The notes below the pieces were generated by a model, which saw only the letters and a program-made list of their open reading frames with translations, was not told the origin of the DNA and ran no database searches. 64,000 bases of DNA, from contig CALUJL010000006.1 of the NCBI GenBank assembly GCA_944320955.1, positions 1-64,000 on the forward strand, read 5' to 3'. Origin of the DNA: an uncultured Bacteroidaceae bacterium. Lineage in GTDB: Bacteria > Bacteroidota > Bacteroidia > Bacteroidales > Bacteroidaceae. Every line of letters begins with the position of its first letter. The stretch's first letter is position 1. Positions 7,917 through 17,073 of the stretch are shown in pieces. The position numbers were made by a program, and so were the translations under genes.

Positions 7917-8750
7917 ATGAACAGACAAGAACTTTTCGAAAACATCTGCAAGAAACAATCCTTCCTCTGCGTAGGACTGGACACCGACATAAAGAAAATC
8001 CCCCCCCACCTGCTCCAGGGACGGACAGAAGAGGAAGCCATCGTGGCCTTCAACCAAGCCATCGTCGACGCAACCGCCGACCTCTGCGTGGCCTACAAGC
8101 CCAACGCCGCCTTCTACGAGGCACTGGGCACGAAAGGCTGGAGCGCGCTGGAGCAGACCGTGGCCTACATACGCAGCCACTATCCCGACCAGTTCATCAT
8201 ACTCGACGCCAAGCGCGGCGACATCGGCAACACATCGGCCCTCTACGCCCGCACCTTCTTCGAGACGATGGATGCCGACGCCCTAACCGTAGCCCCCTAC
8301 ATGGGCGCCGACAGCGTAGGCCCCTTCCTCACCTACCCCGGCAAGTGGGTCATCCTCCTGGCCCTGACTTCCAACAAAGGCTCCCACGACTTCCAGCTCA
8401 CCGCCGACGCCGGGGGCGAACGCCTCTTCGAGCGCGTGCTCCGCACCTCGCAGGAATGGGCCGGAGAGGAGCAGATGATGTACGTCGTAGGCGCCACGCA
8501 GGGACGCATGTTCGAGGACATCCGCCGCATCGTGCCCGACCATTTCTTCCTCGTGCCCGGCATCGGCGCACAGGGCGGCTCGCTCGAAGAAGTCTGCCGC
8601 TACGGGATGAACAGCCGGTGCGGCCTCCTGGTCAACTCCTCCCGCGCCATCATCTACGCCGCCCAGGACGAACACTTCGCCCAGGCAGCCCGCGCCGCAG
8701 CCGCCGAAGTGCAACAGCAGATGAGCCTCCAGCTCAAGAAAATCCGCTGA
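7917..8750 (+). CDS. pyrF: Orotidine 5'-phosphate decarboxylase
   Basis: A 277-residue type 2 OMP decarboxylase, the last step of UMP synthesis. The active-site signature [13 protein letters not shown] carries the catalytic Lys/Asp pair near residues 95-105. The N-terminal [15 protein letters not shown] and the phosphate-binding [16 protein letters not shown] near residues 215-230 are also as expected. The protein is the longer form typical of Bacteroidetes. It starts 24 bases after the DUF4153 gene. Confidence 0.95.
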   Translation: MNRQELFENICKKQSFLCVGLDTDIKKIPPHLLQGRTEEEAIVAFNQAIVDATADLCVAYKPNAAFYEALGTKGWSALEQTVAYIRSHYPDQFIILDAKRGDIGNTSALYARTFFETMDADALTVAPYMGADSVGPFLTYPGKWVILLALTSNKGSHDFQLTADAGGERLFERVLRTSQEWAGEEQMMYVVGATQGRMFEDIRRIVPDHFFLVPGIGAQGGSLEEVCRYGMNSRCGLLVNSSRAIIYAAQDEHFAQAARAAAAEVQQQMSLQLKKIR

Positions 8751-8759
8751 GCCCCCACC

Positions 8760-8845
8760 CGGGAAAAGCCCTGCCGCTTTCTCCCGGAAGCCCTGCATGA
8801 ATCGCCCGAAAGTGCCGGGACTTTTCCCGGAAAGCCCCGGCACAA
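8760..8845. repeat. Array of short palindromic units (site 3, pyrF/HD gap)
   Basis: Four degenerate units beginning GGGAAAAGCCCTGCCGCTTT, with a stem GTGCCGGGACTTTTCCC against GGAAAGCCCCGGCAC later in the array. It lies directly after the pyrF stop codon and before the HD gene. Confidence 0.55.
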
Positions 8846-8874
8846 ACCCCACCGAAGTACAGAGCACTCCGACA

Positions 8875-10104
8875 ATGAATACGAAGCGAAAAATCATAAA
8901 CGACCCGGTTTTCGGCTTTATCAACCTGCCCGAAGGCATCCTGCTCAGCCTCATCGGCCACCCCTACCTGCAACGGCTGACGCGAATCCGCCAGCTCGGC
9001 TTCTCGCCAATGGTGTATCCCGGCGCCCTGCACACCCGCTTCCAGCACTCGCTGGGAGCCTACTTCCTGACTTCGGAAGCCGTCACCCACCTCTCCGCCA
9101 AGGGAAACGCCATCAGCCCCGAGGAAGCCGAAGCCGTGGAGGCAGCCATCCTGATGCACGACCTGGGGCACGGGCCGTTTTCGCACGTGCTGGAAGACAC
9201 GCTCGTAGAGGGAATCAGCCACGAGGAAATATCCCTCCTGCTCATGAAGCGCATCAACCAGGAAATGGGCGGCGCCCTGGCGGAAGCCATCCGCGTCTTC
9301 TGCGACCAACACCCCAAGCGGTTCCTCCACCAGCTCGTAAGCAGCCAGCTCGACATGGACCGCATGGACTACTTGCGCCGCGACAGTTTCTACACCGGGG
9401 TAATCGAAGGAAACATAGGCTCGGCGCGGCTCATCAAGATGCTCGACGTGCGCGGCGACCACCTCGTGGTCGAAGCCAAAGGCATCTACTCCGTAGAGAA
9501 CTACCTGACGGCCCGCCGGCTGATGTACTGGCAAGTCTACCTGCACAAGACCTCCGTGGCCTGCGAGCGGATGCTGGTGAAAGTGCTCAAGCGGGCCAAG
9601 CAACTGGCCCGCGGCGGCGAGCGCCTCTTCGCCTCCCCTGCCCTGCGCTTCTTCCTGGAGCACGCCGTCGGACGGAAAGAGTTCCTGGAACAACCGGAGT
9701 GCGTGGCCCACTTCGTCCGCTTGGACGACTCCGATATCTGGACCTCGCTGAAAGTTTGGTGCGACCACCCCGACTTTGTGCTCTCCACGCTGAGCCGCGG
9801 GCTCGTCGACCGGAAGATTTTCAAAGTCGAGGTAGGCTCCGAGCCCGTCACCGGGCAGCGCATCGAAGAACTGCGGCAGAAACTGCTCCGCCGCTTTCCC
9901 GCCCTTTCGGCGGAAGAGGCCGACTTCTTCTACGACGTGCCCGGCATCGAGCGAAACATGTACAACCTCGAAGACGACCACATAGAAATCCTCTACAAAG
10001 ACGGCACCACACGCGACATAGCCGAGGCCTCCGACATGTTCAACTGGGACGTCTTGAGCAAGAAGACCAAGAAATATTTCCTTTGCTACTTGAGGACAGA
10101 ATAA
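8875..10104 (+). CDS. HD-domain phosphohydrolase (dNTPase/YdhJ-like)
   Basis: A 409-residue HD-superfamily metal-dependent phosphohydrolase. The metal ligands are visible as HTRFQHSLG, then MHDLGHGPFSH (HD), then DMDRMDYLRRD. The family includes dGTP triphosphohydrolases, but the true substrate of this branch is not certain. The start at 8875 (MNTKRKIINDPVFGFI) matches homologues; an upstream in-frame ATG at 8797 falls in the repeat array. It precedes lpxD on the same strand, an order commonly seen in Bacteroidales. Confidence 0.88.
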   Translation: MNTKRKIINDPVFGFINLPEGILLSLIGHPYLQRLTRIRQLGFSPMVYPGALHTRFQHSLGAYFLTSEAVTHLSAKGNAISPEEAEAVEAAILMHDLGHGPFSHVLEDTLVEGISHEEISLLLMKRINQEMGGALAEAIRVFCDQHPKRFLHQLVSSQLDMDRMDYLRRDSFYTGVIEGNIGSARLIKMLDVRGDHLVVEAKGIYSVENYLTARRLMYWQVYLHKTSVACERMLVKVLKRAKQLARGGERLFASPALRFFLEHAVGRKEFLEQPECVAHFVRLDDSDIWTSLKVWCDHPDFVLSTLSRGLVDRKIFKVEVGSEPVTGQRIEELRQKLLRRFPALSAEEADFFYDVPGIERNMYNLEDDHIEILYKDGTTRDIAEASDMFNWDVLSKKTKKYFLCYLRTE

Positions 10105-10145
10105 AAAGATGGCCCGAAACTGCGGCTATCTGAAAAAAAATTGCG

Positions 10146-10152
10146 TAATTTG
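10146..10152 (+). promoter_or_regulatory. Possible -7 box upstream of lpxD
   Basis: TAATTTG lies 34 bases before the lpxD ATG at 10186 and resembles TAnnTTTG with one base missing. The preceding A-tract (about 10132-10140) could help promoter function. Confidence 0.35.
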
Positions 10153-10185
10153 CATTTGCCGCTAAAGAACAAGACTAAGAGCTAT

Positions 10186-11226
10186 ATGGAATTCACTGCA
10201 AAAAAAATAGCCGAATACCTGCACGGTGAGATAACAGGCGACGAGAATGCCACCGTACACACTTTCGCAAAGATAGAAGAAGGCGTGCCGGGGGCCATTT
10301 CCTTCCTGTCGAATCCGAAATATACCCACTATCTCTACACCACCGACTCCAGCATCGTACTGATCAACCGCAACCTGGAACTGGAAAACCCGGTGAAGGC
10401 CACACTGATCCGCGTGGACAACGCCTACGAAAGCCTTGCCCAGCTGCTCCACCTCTACGAGTCGAGCCGCCCCAAGAAGTGCGGCATCAGCACGATGGCC
10501 TACATAGCCCCCACGGCCAAGCTGGGCAAAGACGTGTACATCGCCCCCTTCTCCTACATCGGGGAGAACGTCAGCATCGGAGACCATACGAGCATTTACC
10601 CGCATACCACCGTGGAAGATAACGTAAAGATAGGCGAAGGCTGCACCATTTACCCCAACGTCAGCATCTACCAGGGCTGCCGCATCGGCAACCGCTGCAT
10701 CATCCACTCCGGAGCCTGCATCGGCGCCGACGGGTTCGGCTTTGCCCCCACGGCCCAGGGATACGACAAAATTCCCCAAATCGGCATCGTGCAGATCGAA
10801 GACGACGTAGAGGTCGGAGCCAACACCTGCATCGACCGTGCCACAATGGGCAGCACCGTCATACACAGCGGGGCAAAACTCGACAACCTGATCCAGATAG
10901 CCCACAACGACAAGATAGGCTCCCACACCGTAATGGCCGCGCAGTGCGGTGTGGCCGGGTCCACGGAGGTGGGAGAATGGTGCATGTTCGGCGGCCAGGT
11001 AGGCATAGCCGGGCACAGCAAGATAGGCGACAAAGTGTCCCTCGGAGCACAGTCCGGAGTACCGGGCAGCCTGCGTGCAGGCAGCAGCCTCATCGGCTCG
11101 CCGCCCATCGACCCCAAACTCTTCGCCCGCTGCAGCGTGATCTACAAGAAACTCCCCGACATGTACGCCCAACTGGCAGCCTTGGAGAAAGAACTGGCAG
11201 CCCTGAAACAACAAATCGGTAAATAA
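10186..11226 (+). CDS. lpxD: UDP-3-O-(3-hydroxyacyl)glucosamine N-acyltransferase
   Basis: A 346-residue LpxD that adds the N-linked 3-hydroxyacyl chain in lipid A synthesis. An N-terminal uridine-binding domain (about 1-100) is followed by a left-handed beta-helix of hexapeptide repeats (about 105-320) such as [16 protein letters not shown] and a C-terminal helix. The probable catalytic histidine lies in [21 protein letters not shown]. The start at 10186 ([12 protein letters not shown]) fits the family; upstream in-frame codons overlap the promoter. It is followed after 16 bases by lpxC-fabZ. Confidence 0.95.
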   Translation: MEFTAKKIAEYLHGEITGDENATVHTFAKIEEGVPGAISFLSNPKYTHYLYTTDSSIVLINRNLELENPVKATLIRVDNAYESLAQLLHLYESSRPKKCGISTMAYIAPTAKLGKDVYIAPFSYIGENVSIGDHTSIYPHTTVEDNVKIGEGCTIYPNVSIYQGCRIGNRCIIHSGACIGADGFGFAPTAQGYDKIPQIGIVQIEDDVEVGANTCIDRATMGSTVIHSGAKLDNLIQIAHNDKIGSHTVMAAQCGVAGSTEVGEWCMFGGQVGIAGHSKIGDKVSLGAQSGVPGSLRAGSSLIGSPPIDPKLFARCSVIYKKLPDMYAQLAALEKELAALKQQIGK

Positions 11227-11242
11227 AGAGATAAAAAAACAT

Positions 11243-12628
11243 ATGAGCAAACAACAAACCCTTAACGATAGCTTTTCCGTAAGCGGCAAAGGCCTGCACA
11301 CCGGACTCCGCCTGACAGCCACTTTCCTGCCCGCCCCCGAGAATCACGGCTACAAGATACAACGCACCGACCTCGAAGGACAGCCGACAATCGATGCCGT
11401 GGCCGATCACGTGACCGAGACCACACGCGGCACCGTGCTCAACCAGAAAGACGTAAAAGTAAGCACCGTGGAGCACGCCATGGCCGCCCTCTACGCCGCG
11501 GGCGTGGACAACTGCCTGATCCAGGTGGACGGACCGGAACTTCCCATACTCGACGGAAGCGCCCTCCCCTATATTGAACAGATAAACGCCGTAGGCCTGA
11601 AAGAACAGGCTGCCGACAAAGATGTCTACATCATCCGCAAAAAAATAGAGTTCCGCGACGAAGAGACAGGATCCTGCATCACTGTCCTGCCCGACGAGCG
11701 CTTCTGCGTAGATGTCCATATCTCTTACGACTCGCGCATCATCTCCAACCAATATGCCTCGCTGGACAATATGGACCGCTTTGCCTCCGAAATAGCCGGG
11801 GCACGCACTTTTGTCTTTGTTCGCGAGATCGAACCGCTGCTCAATGCCGGCCTTATCAAAGGAGGCGACCTGGATAACGCAATTGTCATCTACGAACGCC
11901 AGCTCGACCAAGAGCGGGTGGACAAACTGACAGCGATAATGGACGTTCCCCATGTCGATGCCAACAATTTGGGCTACCTCAACCACAAACCCCTCGTGTG
12001 GGACAACGAACCGGCGCGGCATAAACTGCTTGATCTGATAGGCGACCTGGCCCTTATCGGCAAGCCCATCCAGGGACGCATCATCGCTACCCGGCCGGGG
12101 CACACCATCAATAATAAATTTGCCCGCACCCTGCGCAAGGAGATCCGCATCCACGAGGTACAAGTCCCTGTCTACGACTGCAACCAGTCCCCCGTGATGG
12201 ACATCAACCGCATCCGCGAACTGCTGCCCCACCGCTTCCCCTTCCTGCTGGTGGACAAGATTATCGAACTCGGCGCCAACCATATTGTCGGCGTGAAGAA
12301 CGTCACCGTCAACGAGCCCTTCTTCCAGGGACACTTCCCCCAAGAGCCCGTCATGCCCGGCGTACTGCTCGTCGAAGCACAGGCACAGGTGGGCGGACTG
12401 CTCGTGCTCAACTCCGTGGACGAACCAGAGCGTTACTCTACCTATTTCATGAAGATTGACGGCGTCAAGTTCCGCCAGAAAGTCGTACCCGGCGACACCC
12501 TTCTCTTCCGGCTCGAACTGCTGGCTCCCATCCGCCGCGGCATCTCCACGATGAAAGGCTACGTCTTCGTCGGCGACAAGATAGTCTGCGAGGCAGAGTT
12601 TATGGCACAAATCATCAAGAACAAGTAA
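11243..12628 (+). CDS. lpxC-fabZ: Fused UDP-3-O-acyl-GlcNAc deacetylase and 3-hydroxyacyl-ACP dehydratase
   Basis: A 461-residue two-domain enzyme. Residues 1-300 are LpxC, the zinc deacetylase committing step of lipid A, with zinc ligands in STVEHAMAAL and in HKLLDLIGDL plus the KGGDLDNAIV loop. Residues 310-461 are FabZ, a hotdog-fold dehydratase with the active-site His in HRFPFLLVDK and FFQGHFPQEPVMPGVL and the Glu in VEAQAQ. This fusion is normal in Bacteroidetes, not a novelty. It sits between lpxD and lpxA, with 16- and 18-base gaps. Confidence 0.96.
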   Translation: MSKQQTLNDSFSVSGKGLHTGLRLTATFLPAPENHGYKIQRTDLEGQPTIDAVADHVTETTRGTVLNQKDVKVSTVEHAMAALYAAGVDNCLIQVDGPELPILDGSALPYIEQINAVGLKEQAADKDVYIIRKKIEFRDEETGSCITVLPDERFCVDVHISYDSRIISNQYASLDNMDRFASEIAGARTFVFVREIEPLLNAGLIKGGDLDNAIVIYERQLDQERVDKLTAIMDVPHVDANNLGYLNHKPLVWDNEPARHKLLDLIGDLALIGKPIQGRIIATRPGHTINNKFARTLRKEIRIHEVQVPVYDCNQSPVMDINRIRELLPHRFPFLLVDKIIELGANHIVGVKNVTVNEPFFQGHFPQEPVMPGVLLVEAQAQVGGLLVLNSVDEPERYSTYFMKIDGVKFRQKVVPGDTLLFRLELLAPIRRGISTMKGYVFVGDKIVCEAEFMAQIIKNK

Positions 12629-12646
12629 AAAAACAGACAGAAGGTA

Positions 12647-13426
12647 ATGATCAGTCCTTTAGCCTATGTAGATCCGGAAGCCCGCATCGGGCAAAATGTT
12701 GAGATAGGCCCTTTCGCTTTTATCGATAAGAACGTCGTCATCGGCGACAACAACCGCATCATGCCCGGAGCCAAGATACTCTACGGCTCACGCATCGGCA
12801 ACGGCAACGAAATCTTCCCCGGCGCCGTCATCGGAGCCGTACCCCAGGATCTGAAATTCCGGGGCGAGGAAACCACCGCCGAGATAGGAGACAACAACCG
12901 CATCCGCGAGAACGTCACCATCAACCGCGGTACCGCCGCAAAAGGCCGCACCGTAGTGGGCAACAACAACCTGCTGATGGAGGGCGTCCACGTGGCCCAC
13001 GATGCCACCGTCGGCAACAACTGTATCATCGGCAATGCCACCAAGTTTGCCGGAGAAATCATCATCGACGACAACGCCATCATCAGCGGAGCCGTGCTCA
13101 TGCACCAATTCTGCCGCGTCGGAGGCTACGTCATGGTACAGGGTGGCTGCCGATTCAGCAAAGACATCCCCCCCTACATCATAGCCGGCCGTGAGCCCAT
13201 CTCCTATGCCGGCATCAACCTCATCGGTCTGCGCCGCCGCGGATTTCCGGACGAACTCATCGAAAATATCCACAATGCCTACCGCATCATCTACCAGCAG
13301 GGCATGAACATCACACAAGCCCTTGAGCATGTCCGGGAAGAGATACCCATGAGTCCCGAAATAGAGTACATCGTCGACTTTATCTCCTCCTCAAAGCGAG
13401 GCATCATCCCCTACAATACCAAATAA
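12647..13426 (+). CDS. lpxA: Acyl-ACP--UDP-N-acetylglucosamine O-acyltransferase
   Basis: A 259-residue LpxA, the first acyltransferase of lipid A synthesis. About ten hexapeptide coils run over residues 1-190, with the catalytic histidine in MEGVHVAHDATVGNN and the following IIGNATKFAGEI. The C-terminal helical part includes GINLIGLRRRGF and AYRIIYQQGMNITQAL. Length and motif order are standard. It ends the lipid A cluster, 22 bases before the pRiA4b-like gene. Confidence 0.96.
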   Translation: MISPLAYVDPEARIGQNVEIGPFAFIDKNVVIGDNNRIMPGAKILYGSRIGNGNEIFPGAVIGAVPQDLKFRGEETTAEIGDNNRIRENVTINRGTAAKGRTVVGNNNLLMEGVHVAHDATVGNNCIIGNATKFAGEIIIDDNAIISGAVLMHQFCRVGGYVMVQGGCRFSKDIPPYIIAGREPISYAGINLIGLRRRGFPDELIENIHNAYRIIYQQGMNITQALEHVREEIPMSPEIEYIVDFISSSKRGIIPYNTK

Positions 13427-13448
13427 TCCCCACCACCTGATAGCAAAA

Positions 13449-14009
13449 ATGATCTACCGCTTTACCCTCATCTCCGACGAAGTCGACGACTTCATGCGCG
13501 AGATACAGATAGACTCCGAGGCCACTTTCCTCGATCTCCACCGCGCCATCCTCTCCTCCGTAGGCTACGCCGACGACCAGATGACCTCCTTTTTCCTCTG
13601 CGACGAAGGCTGGGAGAAAGGACAGGAAGTCACCCTTGAAGCCATGGACTGCGGTTCCGACGAAGACAACTACGTCATGGCCGAAACCCGCCTCTCCGAG
13701 CTCATCGAAGACGAGCACCAACGGCTCATCTACATCTTCGATCCCCTCACCGAACGCTGCTTCTTTATCGAACTCACCGAAATCATCCTCGGAAAAGACC
13801 TCGCCGCCCCCCTCTGCACCCGCAAGAAAGGCAATCCCCCCGCCCAGGAAACCGATATCGACGCCTTCAACGCCAACCTCGCCGCCACGCAAAACACCGA
13901 AGACTACGGCGAGAAATTCTACGGCGACGAATCCTTCGATGCCGAAGACTTCGACCCCGAAGGCTTCGACATAGCCGAGGGCAACCCCTATGAGCAAGAC
14001 CGCTACTGA
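13449..14009 (+). CDS. Plasmid pRiA4b ORF-3-like family protein
   Basis: A 186-residue protein. The N-terminal half (IYRFTLISDEVDDFMREIQID, ATFLDLHRAILSSVGY, MTSFFLCDEGWEKGQEV) fits the pRiA4b ORF-3-like (IS1096 TnpR passenger) fold, a small alpha/beta domain of unknown function. The C-terminal 60 residues are strongly acidic and probably disordered. In Bacteroidales this gene is often found between lpxA and miaA. Its last 20 bases overlap the miaA start, so the two are probably translationally coupled. Confidence 0.75.
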   Translation: MIYRFTLISDEVDDFMREIQIDSEATFLDLHRAILSSVGYADDQMTSFFLCDEGWEKGQEVTLEAMDCGSDEDNYVMAETRLSELIEDEHQRLIYIFDPLTERCFFIELTEIILGKDLAAPLCTRKKGNPPAQETDIDAFNANLAATQNTEDYGEKFYGDESFDAEDFDPEGFDIAEGNPYEQDRY

Positions 14010-14958
14010 CCCCACCCTGCATTCCGGTCCGCCGGCCTCGGCGGACCGGAATCTCCCTACCCTCATCGTCCTGCTCGGCCCCACCGGAGTGGGCAAAACC
14101 GAGCTCAGCCTCCGCCTGGCCGAACGCTTCCATGCGGAAATCATCTCTGCCGATTCCCGCCAACTCTATGCCGACATACCCATCGGCACTGCCGCCCCCA
14201 CCGCCGAAGAGCGCGCCCGCGTGCCGCACCACCTCGTCGGAACCCTCCAGCTCGAAGACTACTACAGCGCCGCCCGCTACGAAGAAGAAGCCTTGGCCCT
14301 CATCCACCGCCTCCACGCCGAAGGGAAGCGCGCCCTCCTCTGCGGCGGCAGCATGATGTACATCGATGCCGTCTGCCGCGGCATCGACGACCTTCCCGCC
14401 ATTCCCCCCGGCATCCGCGCCCACTACGCCGCCCTCCTGCAAGAAGAGCACGCCGCCGAAACCCTCTGCCGCGAACTCCTCCTGCGCGATCCCGAGTACT
14501 ACGCACAAGTCGACCGCCGCAACCTCCGCCGCGTCGCCCATGCACTCGAAATCATCGAAGCCGCCGGACAGACCTACACCTCCCTGCGCCGCCGGAGCTA
14601 CAAGCCCCGCCCCTTCCGTACCCTCAAGATAGGGCTCGACCGCCCCCGGCCCGAACTCTTCGCCCGCATCGGGGCCCGCGCCGAACAGATGCTGCACGAC
14701 GGGCTCCTCGACGAGGTGCGCCGTGTCTACCCCCTGCGCCACCTCAACTCCCTCAACACCGTGGGCTACAAAGAACTCTTCCGCGTCGTCAGCGGCGAGT
14801 GGGCCCTCCCCTTCGCCCTCGAACGGATGAAGAAAAACACCCGCGTCTACGCCAAGAAACAGCTCACCTGGTTTCGCCGCGACCCCTCCATCCACTGGTT
14901 CCATCCCGCCGAGGAAGACCGCATCGTCTCCCTCCTCCACAGCGAAGGCCTGCTCTAA
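13990..14958 (+). CDS. miaA: tRNA dimethylallyltransferase
   Basis: A 322-residue MiaA that prenylates A37 of tRNAs reading UNN codons. The P-loop is GPTGVGKTELS (about 30-40), followed by ISADSRQLYADIPIGTA, with the typical NLRRVAHALEI and LNTVGYKELF later. The N-terminal 22 residues before LIVLLGPTG are not conserved and their DNA carries a 13-bp perfect inverted repeat (14021-14052). No later ATG precedes the P-loop, so 13990 remains the best start despite overlapping the upstream gene. Confidence 0.93.
   Translation: MSKTATDPTLHSGPPASADRNLPTLIVLLGPTGVGKTELSLRLAERFHAEIISADSRQLYADIPIGTAAPTAEERARVPHHLVGTLQLEDYYSAARYEEEALALIHRLHAEGKRALLCGGSMMYIDAVCRGIDDLPAIPPGIRAHYAALLQEEHAAETLCRELLLRDPEYYAQVDRRNLRRVAHALEIIEAAGQTYTSLRRRSYKPRPFRTLKIGLDRPRPELFARIGARAEQMLHDGLLDEVRRVYPLRHLNSLNTVGYKELFRVVSGEWALPFALERMKKNTRVYAKKQLTWFRRDPSIHWFHPAEEDRIVSLLHSEGLL
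14021..14052 (+). repeat. 13-bp perfect inverted repeat in the miaA 5' coding region
   Basis: ATTCCGGTCCGCC (14021-14033) and GGCGGACCGGAAT (14040-14052) pair perfectly around a 6-nt loop. It begins 11 bases after the stop codon of the overlapping upstream gene and 31 bases after the miaA ATG. In the mRNA it would form a very stable stem in the ribosome path. Confidence 0.8.
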
Positions 14959-15090
14959 CCCCGTTTCCCCCTTACCGCAAAAAGAGAAAAAGGCAGAGCC
15001 CCCGCCCGCCCCGTGGAGCGGCAGAAAGCCCTGCCTCCCACCCCCGCTGCCGGACACATCCTGCAACGGGAGGATCAGCCCTTGTCTTTC

Positions 15091-15284
15091 AACCCCAATC
15101 GGTCTTTAGAGAGCCAATCCGATTTAGTCCTATTGTCAGGCAGGTTGTCCGCCGCATGGGCGAAGGCGTAGCGGGCTACGCCAAGGCCGGGCGGCAGGCA
15201 AGATGACGACAAGAGGGCTGAAGCGGATGGGGAAGCATTATTCTATGATGTAGCTTTATAGCGGTCTAATGACCTATTGGGGTT
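15091..15284. mobile_element. 194-bp MITE-like element between miaA and the 15291 gene
   Basis: The left end AACCCCAATCGGTCTTTAGA (15091-15110) matches the inverse of the right end (15265-15284) at 18 of 20 positions. Between them is a second, inner dyad centred near 15170: GGCGTAGC against GCTACGCC, with flanking TTGTC/GACAA and GGCAGG-like arms. There is no ORF inside and no clear target duplication. The right end stops 6 bases before the stop codon of the minus-strand gene at 15291. The rest of 14959-15090 is low-complexity GC-rich sequence without a gene. Confidence 0.55.
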
Positions 15285-15290
15285 CAACCC

Positions 15291-15935
15291 TCAAAAGCGC
15301 CTTGTCCGCGAAGCAGCCTCACGCTTCTGTTCCTTCTTCTTCGGAGCAGAAGCACGCCCTGCTCCCCGGCCGTTATCCTTGCCTTGCGCAACGCCCCGCA
15401 CAAAGGGAGCATTCTTGCCGGCTTCCGCACCGCCACGACCGGGTTTCGGCGCAGACGGCCGCCCTGCCCCGGGCCGCGGCGAAACGGCCGGACGGGACGG
15501 GGCTGCCGGACGGGGCTTCACGGCAGGCACCCTGCCCGCAACCGCCGGACGACGGGGCGGACGTGCCGGCTCGCGGCGGCAGTAGAGCGCGCGATGACGC
15601 GCATGATGCTGCCACGGCCGAGGCGTGCGGATGGCAATGTGGCGCAAGGCAGCCAAGTCATACCCCCGGCACACCGGCGGCAACGAGAGGCTGCAACACC
15701 AGCGCCCTCCGCTCATATAATAATAGAACCCTTCGACCAGACTGTAATACACGTCCACCTCCGGCAGATAAACATACGGCGCATCCCAGGCCGCCGTACC
15801 CAGCCACGCCGGGCGCACCCAGCCCGCAGGCAGCCCGCTGCCCACCTGTATGTTGATATTCACATCTTGCGACCGCATATCCGGCGCCCACATCGGCCCG
15901 CAGGCCAGCACAAGCATAACAAGAAACTTCTTCAT
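15291..15935 (-). CDS. Secreted protein with Pro/Arg/Ala-rich basic tail, unknown function
   Basis: A 214-residue protein with an N-terminal signal-like segment (MKKFLVMLVLACGPMWAP). The first 95 residues include VYLPEVDVYYSLVEGFYYYMSGGRW, the aromatic pattern of a Bacteroidetes family of small secreted proteins that I cannot name. Residues 110-214 are low-complexity and very basic (repeated RPA, RPG, PKP), with no clear domain. The basic tail could bind an acidic polymer, but this is inference. It is convergent with miaA, with the MITE-like element between. Confidence 0.55.
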   Translation of the reverse strand: MKKFLVMLVLACGPMWAPDMRSQDVNINIQVGSGLPAGWVRPAWLGTAAWDAPYVYLPEVDVYYSLVEGFYYYMSGGRWCCSLSLPPVCRGYDLAALRHIAIRTPRPWQHHARHRALYCRREPARPPRRPAVAGRVPAVKPRPAAPSRPAVSPRPGAGRPSAPKPGRGGAEAGKNAPFVRGVAQGKDNGRGAGRASAPKKKEQKREAASRTRRF

Positions 15936-16173
15936 AGTCGGTATCCTCCATTCATTTAGTGGTTTCCGCCTGCGGAGCCAACCGCTTCCTCAGGCAATAC
16001 AAAGATAACACCGCTTGCCCGTTTTCTCCAAAAACATTCCCTACAGACACTTATTTCCTCGACCAACCGCCCCAAATCGACGACAAAAGCGCACAAAAGA
16101 CCATCCTCCACTCCTCCTCCCGGAAAGCCGGAACTCCCCTCCCCCCCCGCCGCCGCCACTTCCGGAGCCCCTC

Positions 16174-16270
16174 TGCAAAAAAAGCCCCGCATCGGTCCCG
16201 GAAAAGTCCTGCACCTTTGCGGAAAAAGCGCTGCATCTTTTTCGGAAAAGCGCTGCCGCGGTTTGCAGAC
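16174..16270. repeat. Array of short palindromic units (site 4, upstream of the tetR operon)
   Basis: Four successive units of 21-23 nt in one polarity, for example GGAAAAGTCCTGCACCTTTG, GGAAAAAGCGCTGCATCTTT and GGAAAAGCGCTGCCGCGG. This is one of the clearest cases of head-to-tail iteration. The rest of 15936-16437 holds no gene that I can support. Confidence 0.65.
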
Positions 16271-16381
16271 CGCGCTGCCGCTCTCCGCTCCTTCCCCTCC
16301 CACACGCCCCGGATAAAACAAGAGAAGAAAAAAACTCACTTTTGCCGCTCAACGCTTGGAACTTCCGTAAAAACATATTTC

Positions 16382-16410
16382 CTTTGCATTAACAAGTTTG
16401 TTAGTCTTTA
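16382..16410 (+). promoter_or_regulatory. Possible promoter and TetR operator of the efflux operon
   Basis: AACAAGTTTGTT (16391-16402) is a near-perfect palindrome with a 2-base centre. It lies between a possible -33 CTTTG (16382-16386) and a -7-like TAGTCTTTA (16402-16410), upstream of the tetR ATG at 16438. Outer arms TTAACA and TGTTAA surround it. An operator here would let the TetR protein repress its own operon. Confidence 0.4.
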
Positions 16411-16437
16411 CTGTTAACTCGAAAACAAGACTGGATC

Positions 16438-17070
16438 ATGGATAAAGAAGCACCCCATGCCGAAGACACGGAGACGAAGATTCTCCACGCGGCAGAGAAA
16501 GAATTCCTGGAGAAAGGCTACGCCGGCGCAAGGACCGCCACCATTGCCGAAGCGGCCGGCGTCACCCACGCCATGCTCCACTACTATTTCCGCACGAAAG
16601 ACAAACTCTTCGAGCGGATCATCACCGAAAAGATGACCCTGCTGGGCGACATCGTGCTGGGCGCCTTCGGCGACAGCAGCCTGCCGCTGGCCGAACGCAT
16701 CCGCCAGGGCGTAGAACAACACTTCGACTTCATAGCCGCCAACCCCAGCCTGCCCCGCTTCATCATAAACGAAGTCTACGCCCATCCCGAACGCCTGCGC
16801 ATCATGGAGACAAGCGTGCAGGGCATAGCCTCCCGCCTCCTCGGCGGTCTCCAGAGCGAGATAGACGAGAGCGCCGCCCGGGGGCTGAGCCGGCCGGCCG
16901 ACGCGCTGATGCTGCTCGTCGACATCATCTCGCTCAACCTGTTCCCCGTCATGGCCGCCCCGATAGTCGGCAGCATCATCGGGGGAACCTACGAGAGCTA
17001 CGACGCATTCCTCGCCGCGCGCAAGCAGGAAAACGTAGAGACCATCCTGAAGAAACTCAATATCCACTGA
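16438..17070 (+). CDS. TetR/AcrR family transcriptional regulator
   Basis: A 210-residue TetR-type repressor. The N-terminal helix-turn-helix is clear: ILHAAEKEFLEKGYAGARTATIAEAAGVTHAMLHYYFRTKDKLFE (residues about 14-60 in part). The C-terminal ligand-binding domain is all-helical and not informative about the ligand. It is the first gene of a seven-gene export operon and precedes tolC by 3 bases, so it very likely autoregulates the operon. The arrangement resembles E. coli cecR next to ybhGFSR. Confidence 0.9.
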   Translation: MDKEAPHAEDTETKILHAAEKEFLEKGYAGARTATIAEAAGVTHAMLHYYFRTKDKLFERIITEKMTLLGDIVLGAFGDSSLPLAERIRQGVEQHFDFIAANPSLPRFIINEVYAHPERLRIMETSVQGIASRLLGGLQSEIDESAARGLSRPADALMLLVDIISLNLFPVMAAPIVGSIIGGTYESYDAFLAARKQENVETILKKLNIH

Positions 17071-17073
17071 CCC

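Noticed and set aside
11243-12628. LpxC-FabZ fusion as a novel gene fusion
   Set aside because: This fusion is widespread in Bacteroidetes.
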